DNA from: an uncultured Eubacteriales bacterium
Lineage (GTDB): Bacteria; Bacillota; Clostridia; Oscillospirales; Acutalibacteraceae
Reading direction: 5' to 3'
Length of the DNA: 8,782 nt
Assembly: GCA_900321905.1 (NCBI GenBank)
Contig: ONXZ01000096.1
Location: forward strand, 2,128-10,909
How positions within the stretch are numbered: position 1 is the stretch's first letter; each line of letters starts with the position of its first letter. This document shows positions 5,589 to 8,782 of the stretch, piece by piece. The notes beneath the pieces were generated by a model that did no database searches, had not been told where the DNA came from, and saw nothing but the letters and a program-made list of their open reading frames with translations. Made by a program: the position numbers and the translations under genes.

Positions 5589-5707
5589 AAATTGAAGATT
5601 AGCTACAAGCTACAGGCTCGAGGTTTGTCGCTTCGCTCCGATTATATTGCGGGCTGCCGAGGTCGTCAGCCCCTACGGTGTGCGCATTTCGTAGGGAACG
5701 ATGAGAT

Positions 5708-5763
5708 TCCCCTGTGAGGTACTCCCCGATTAACGGGGAGATGTCACGAAGTGACAGAGGGGA
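5708..5763. ncRNA. Three-way-junction fold inside the intergenic element
   Basis: An outer stem TCCCCT/AGGGGA (5708-5713 with 5758-5763) encloses two perfect hairpins: CTCCCCG-ATTAA-CGGGGAG (5722-5740) and TGTCAC-GAA-GTGACA (5742-5756). The structure could form in either strand's RNA or as extruded single-stranded DNA. No promoter is evident, so a stable RNA is only a possibility; a structured end or core of a mobile repeat is equally likely. Confidence 0.3.
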
Positions 5764-5815
5764 GCGTCTGCGCTAGCAAAAATGTCACCGCAGGTGACGA
5801 AGCCGAGTAACATCA

Positions 5816-5860
5816 ATTCATAATTCATCATTCATAATTCATCATTCATAATTCATCATT
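5816..5860. repeat. Tandem heptad array (ATTCATA ATTCATC)
   Basis: Six complete 7-bp units alternate exactly between ATTCATA and ATTCATC, followed by ATT, so the true period is 14 bp repeated just over three times. The first 20 bases of the array region (5813-5832) are identical to 3433-3452. It ends directly at the terminator-like hairpin of the LCP gene. Copy number is likely variable between strains. Confidence 0.85.
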
Positions 5861-5862
5861 AA

Positions 5863-5893
5863 AAGAAGAGGACTCACTCGGAGTCCTCTTCTT
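5863..5893 (-). terminator. Terminator-like hairpin overlapping the LCP stop codon
   Basis: A perfect 13-bp stem, AAGAAGAGGACTC with its complement (5863-5875 and 5881-5893), with a 5-nt loop. On the minus strand it is followed by TT and then AATG, so the tract including the stem end reads CTTCTTTTAATG, a modest U-run. The TGA stop codon of the LCP gene (5876-5874) sits at the loop, so the last coding bases form the first arm. It is the only candidate terminator for this gene. Confidence 0.65.
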
Positions 5894-7475
5894 CTTTTGT
5901 CGTTGTTTCAATTTTTGTGGTTTCACCGTAATTATTGTTATAAATTACGTTGTACATCGCGATACTGCCCTCACTGTAAAAGCCGCTGTCAGGGCAATTT
6001 GCAGTGTCCGGTCTGACATGGGCAAGTGTGATGTTAGACTTGCCGTAGATTATCGACTGCATCATATATGCGTCTGCAGGATAGTCAGGACGCCAAATCC
6101 ACTGCTCGTAGTAAATACCGCCCTTCAGGTTGTTTTCCGGCACATTTTGCATATAAACATCAAACTTCAGCCAACCCTGCGTCAGTGCATATTTGGCAAT
6201 TCTTACAATGTCGCTCTTGCCGAAACTTGTCTGAACATACGGTATAAGTTTGTCTACAACTTTCAGCAACTTGATTGTGGACGCGTTCTTTGTCTGGTTA
6301 AAAATCTCAATCAGGCAGGTTTTTTGCCTGTCGGCACGCTTGTTGTCCGAATCAAGTTTGCGTATACGGCAGTACGCAAGCGCCTGCTTGCCGTTGAGTT
6401 TAACTTTGCCCTTGTCGCCGTCAAACGTCTTGTTAATCGTAACATTACCGTAGCGGGTTGGGTTGTTGTTAATCTCGTCAATCTCGGCGCTCGTCAGTTC
6501 AAGTTTAACGCCTCCGAGTTCGTCAACAATGCCTTCAAACGAGTCAAAGTTAACTATCGCATAGTTGTCAATCTCTATTTTATACAGATTTTCAAGGCAG
6601 TTTATGTATGAGTTGATATCGCCCACCGACATCGCGGCGTTGATTTTATTAAACTCGCCGGTGTCCTCGTGACCTTTTTCCTTTTCGTAGTAAGCCCAGG
6701 CGTCACGCAAAATGGAAGTCAGCGTAATCTGCTTAGTGTCAATATTTACACTCACGATTATTGCCGAGTCGGCACGCGTTCCCTCTTCAAGAATTTTTTT
6801 GCCGCGAGTGTCCTCGCCAATCAGCAGAACATTGAGAACATGGGTCGAACTACACGGCGTGCCGTTGTAGTACCAGTCTTTAATCATATCCTGCAGGGAA
6901 GCAAGTTCTGTTGCCTCTTTTTCCTCAATAGGCTCAAAATTTTCCTCAAGTTTATCCATACCCGTCCACGGTTTTTCGGTTGTGGCAACGGGGTTGGCAT
7001 TGTTTTTGATGAGATTGTTGAGCATATTGTTTGCAACAAGATATGTAGTAGCGCCTGCCGCGATAACCAGCGCGAGCAGAACAGACAGCACTGCAATTGC
7101 TATTTTGCGCCTTTTGCTACCCTTTGAAACGTAAGGCTTAGGCGGGTCGTCATCTGAATCTTCTTCCTCGCCGTCTGTAATTTCAACCTCGCCGCTGTCG
7201 TCCTCTGAAACATCAATGATATTTATTGAGGCAACTTCTTCGTTTTGCTGCTGCCTTTCATCGCGCTGCGGCTCAGGCAGCGCGTCGGGGGCAGTGTCTT
7301 GCGACACGTCCTGCGGCGGCTCGGGGTTATTGTCCTTTATTTGCGCTTCGTCAACCGGCTCTGGGTCAGCACTTTCTGCGCTTATAGGCGGTTGCGGCGG
7401 TTCAAGGGGTTTTTCTTCTTCTCTGTGTTCTTTTAATTCAGAGAGAATATCATCAATATTGTAATCCTTATCCAA
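5874..7475 (-). CDS. LytR-CpsA-Psr (LCP) family glycopolymer transferase
   Basis: A 533-residue single-pass membrane protein. The start is TTG 7475-7473, with the ribosome site GAGGAG (7484-7489) 8 nt upstream. Residues 1-118 are cytoplasmic, acidic and Pro/Glu/Gln-rich. A basic KGSKRRK stop is followed by a membrane anchor (about 124-148). The extracellular LCP domain follows: NVLLIGEDTRG (215-225), RADSAIIVSVN (234-244), TLTSILRDAW (251-260), FNKINAAMSVGD (275-286), DNYAIVNFDSFEGIVDELGG (303-322) and YCRIRKLDSDNKRADRQ (368-384). These carry the Asp and Arg residues that bind the pyrophosphate-lipid substrate. The family transfers lipid-linked anionic polymers (teichoic acids, capsule) to peptidoglycan. 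The specific polymer is unknown. It has its own promoter (7533-7561), downstream of gyrA, and a C-terminal hairpin terminator. The large acidic cytoplasmic tail is unusual in size. Confidence 0.94.
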   Translation of the reverse strand: MDKDYNIDDILSELKEHREEEKPLEPPQPPISAESADPEPVDEAQIKDNNPEPPQDVSQDTAPDALPEPQRDERQQQNEEVASINIIDVSEDDSGEVEITDGEEEDSDDDPPKPYVSKGSKRRKIAIAVLSVLLALVIAAGATTYLVANNMLNNLIKNNANPVATTEKPWTGMDKLEENFEPIEEKEATELASLQDMIKDWYYNGTPCSSTHVLNVLLIGEDTRGKKILEEGTRADSAIIVSVNIDTKQITLTSILRDAWAYYEKEKGHEDTGEFNKINAAMSVGDINSYINCLENLYKIEIDNYAIVNFDSFEGIVDELGGVKLELTSAEIDEINNNPTRYGNVTINKTFDGDKGKVKLNGKQALAYCRIRKLDSDNKRADRQKTCLIEIFNQTKNASTIKLLKVVDKLIPYVQTSFGKSDIVRIAKYALTQGWLKFDVYMQNVPENNLKGGIYYEQWIWRPDYPADAYMMQSIIYGKSNITLAHVRPDTANCPDSGFYSEGSIAMYNVIYNNNYGETTKIETTTKEEEDSE

Positions 7476-7532
7476 TATGATTTCTCCTCTTATACATTTA
7501 CGGTATATTTATAACTGCTGTTAATTGAACGC

Positions 7533-7561
7533 ATTTTAATATGCGGTGAATAATTTGTAAA
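7533..7561 (-). promoter_or_regulatory. Sigma-A promoter for the LCP gene
   Basis: On the minus strand, TTTACA (7556-7561), a 17-bp spacer and TAAAAT (7533-7538); each hexamer matches 5 of 6 consensus bases. The start would be near 7526, about 50 nt before the TTG codon. An imperfect palindrome, CGCAT-ATTAAA-ATGCG, spans the -10 region (about 7530-7545) and could be a regulator site. No gyrA terminator is visible in the 88-bp gap, so read-through from gyrA is also possible. Confidence 0.75.
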
Positions 7562-7563
7562 TA

Positions 7564-8782
7564 TTACTCAGCACTCGGCTCCTCAGTTTCGCCATTTTCA
7601 GGCGTCTGTACAGTTTCCTCGCCGTTTTCGTCGGTCTGAGGCGCTTCGCCGTCAAATTCTTCCTCTTCCTCGTACTTATCTACGATTGAGAGTGTTGCAA
7701 TGCGTTCGCCGTCATTAACACGCATAACCTTAACACCCTTGCCCGGACGCTTAACGTCAGAAATCTGGTCGGCGTGCGTGCGTATAACAATGCCGTCGGT
7801 TGTAATCATAATTACATCGTTTTCATCATCAACAGGCGCAATCATAGCGACCTTGCCAAACTGCGCTGTGCGGTAGTTGATGAGACCTTTACCTGCTCTT
7901 GACTGCACACGGTAGTCGGAAAATTCGCTCTTTCTGCCGTAGCCTGTTTCGCTTACAGTGAGCAGTTGTTTGCCCTCAACAGACACAGCAAAACCGACAA
8001 CGTAGTCGCCGTCCTTGAGTTGGATAGCCTTAACGCCGCGTGCCGTTCTGCCTATGAGCCTTGCGTCGCTCTCCTTAAAGCAGATAGCCATACCGTCGTG
8101 AGTCGCAACAATCAGTTCACGTTCGCCGTCAGTGATGTCAACCCAGCAGAGTTCGTCACCCTCGTCAAGATTGATTGCAATAATACCGCTCTTGCGGATG
8201 TGTTCGTACTGGTTAATCGCAGTACGTTTGATTATACCGTTTCGCGTAACCATGCAGAGATATGCTCTGTCCTCTTCCTCCGGAATTTTAACCATAGCGG
8301 ATACGGTTTCGTCCTGCTCAAGAGGGAGCAGGTTAACAACGTTCATACCCTTGCTCGTTCTCGACGCTTCAGGAATCTGATAACCTTTCATCTTGAACAC
8401 TTTGCCCTTGTTGGTGAAAATAAGCACAAAGTCGTGGGTTGAGCAGGCAAACATTGTCTTTGCGTAGTCCTCCTCACGGCGCGACATACCCATAATGCCC
8501 TTGCCGCCGCGGTTTTGCGCACGGTAGGTGTCAACCGTCTGGCGCTTCATATATCCGCGCTCGGTCAGCGTGAGTATGCAGTCCTCAACGGGGATTAAGT
8601 CCTCGTCGTCAACGTCGCCGGTGAAAGCGGAAATCTCTGTGCGGCGCTCATCGCCGAACTTCTCTGCAATCTCGCGTGATTCCTCTTTGATGATGTCGAG
8701 AATTCTCGTTTCGTGAGCGAGAATATCAAGATAATCCTTGATTCTTGCGTGTAAATCATCGAGTTCGTTAATAATTTTTTCA
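7564..8782 (-). CDS. gyrA: DNA gyrase subunit A, C-terminal part
   Basis: The last 405 codons of gyrA; the frame is open through the right edge, and the ATG at 8550 is internal, not a start. The visible part begins in the end of the coiled coil (LDDLHARIKDYLDILAHE, then IAEKFGDERRTEI). The C-terminal DNA-wrapping beta-pinwheel follows. The GyrA box QNRGGKG (8497-8517) identifies gyrase rather than topoisomerase IV ParC; the usual second residue Arg is Asn. Degenerate blade motifs follow (GRTARGVKA, QSRAGKG, RPGKGVKVM). The tail is acidic (EEEEE, then Glu/Thr/Pro-rich to the stop). GyrA with GyrB introduces negative supercoils into DNA; the catalytic Tyr lies outside the window. gyrB would be expected to the right, upstream of gyrA. 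Confidence 0.97.
   Translation of the reverse strand, partial: EKIINELDDLHARIKDYLDILAHETRILDIIKEESREIAEKFGDERRTEISAFTGDVDDEDLIPVEDCILTLTERGYMKRQTVDTYRAQNRGGKGIMGMSRREEDYAKTMFACSTHDFVLIFTNKGKVFKMKGYQIPEASRTSKGMNVVNLLPLEQDETVSAMVKIPEEEDRAYLCMVTRNGIIKRTAINQYEHIRKSGIIAINLDEGDELCWVDITDGERELIVATHDGMAICFKESDARLIGRTARGVKAIQLKDGDYVVGFAVSVEGKQLLTVSETGYGRKSEFSDYRVQSRAGKGLINYRTAQFGKVAMIAPVDDENDVIMITTDGIVIRTHADQISDVKRPGKGVKVMRVNDGERIATLSIVDKYEEEEEFDGEAPQTDENGEETVQTPENGETEEPSAE

Larger units (their letters stand above)
5572..5860. repeat. Large MITE-like composite element with hairpin-rich core
   Basis: The left end has four heptads TGAAGAC, TGAGAAT, TGAAAAT, TGAAGAT (5572-5599). The right end has inverted heptads ATTCATA/ATTCATC (5816-5860). 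Between them is a core of stem-loops: GGGCTG/CAGCCC (5651-5672), CCCTACG/CGTAGGG (5671-5696), a three-way junction (5708-5763) and GTCACC-GCA-GGTGAC (5784-5798). The layout (heptads, GC-rich folded core, inverted heptads) parallels 3135-3233. No open reading frame or transposase is evident. The left end overlaps the last 17 bases of the phosphatase gene. From memory, similar core sequences recur between genes in gut Clostridia. Confidence 0.6.

Noticed and set aside
5813..5860. CRISPR-like array
   Set aside because: The repeat units are 7 bp, contiguous and without spacers, so it is a simple tandem repeat.
6018..6611. 197-codon plus-strand reading frame
   Set aside because: It lies wholly antisense to the LCP gene, has no ribosome site and resembles no family; the LCP frame has clear motifs.
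6669..7127. 152-codon plus-strand reading frame
   Set aside because: Antisense shadow of the LCP gene with no start signal or recognisable motif.
7966..8442. 158-codon plus-strand reading frame
   Set aside because: Antisense to the gyrA C-terminal domain; no support of its own.
8548..8550. ATG at 8550 as a gene start
   Set aside because: The frame continues upstream to the window edge with clear GyrA sequence, so this Met is internal.

Overview
The window looks like a chromosomal segment of a low-to-moderate GC Firmicute of class Clostridia, most likely an Oscillospiraceae/Ruminococcus-like gut organism. The basis is Firmicute-type Shine-Dalgarno sites, the conserved rpmH-rnpA-yidD-yidC-jag-mnmE order, a single-membrane cell-envelope enzyme (LytR-CpsA-Psr) and heptad-repeat and hairpin-rich intergenic elements. 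Genus-level placement is inference; I could not run a search.

Left part (1-3295, all minus strand, read right to left): a consensus sigma-A promoter (TTGACA-17-TATAAT, 3267-3295) reads into rpmH, rnpA, yidD, yidC, jag and the first 65 codons of mnmE, which runs off the left edge. This is the classical origin-flanking operon. It makes ribosomal protein L34, the RNase P protein, the membrane insertase YidC with its helper YidD, the RNA-binding protein Jag/KhpB, and the tRNA-U34 modification GTPase MnmE. The genes are tightly packed: rnpA and yidD overlap, yidD-yidC are 16 bp apart, and jag-mnmE are separated by a strong hairpin. The roughly 200-nt leader of rpmH carries an element made of inverted 7-bp repeat arrays around a GC hairpin.

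Middle (3296-5860): where dnaA would normally diverge from rpmH there is a small module of mixed orientation. It holds a 5'-methylthioadenosine/S-adenosylhomocysteine nucleosidase (mtnN, +), an XRE-family repressor-like protein (-) and a histidine phosphatase (+). The regulator and phosphatase diverge from an AT-rich region with three helically spaced TTGTAA boxes and an attenuator-like hairpin. The module is bracketed by related heptad repeats, including one exact 20-bp direct repeat (3433-3452 and 5813-5832). The interval 5572-5860 is a larger repeat element with a hairpin-rich core.

Right part (5861-8782, minus strand): a LytR-CpsA-Psr ligase gene with its own promoter and a terminator-like hairpin over its stop codon. 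Upstream of it is the C-terminal 405 codons of gyrA, including the GyrA box, open at the right edge.

The most interesting large-scale feature is the arrangement. gyrA points toward the rpmH operon in the same direction, with no dnaA in between, as if the usual dnaA-to-gyrA block were inverted relative to the rpmH operon. The most interesting small-scale feature is a family of MITE-like elements (heptad arrays, hairpin core, inverted heptad arrays), one of which has supplied the last codons of the phosphatase gene. I see no clear new defence or biosynthetic system, no tRNA or rRNA, no CRISPR array and no transposase.
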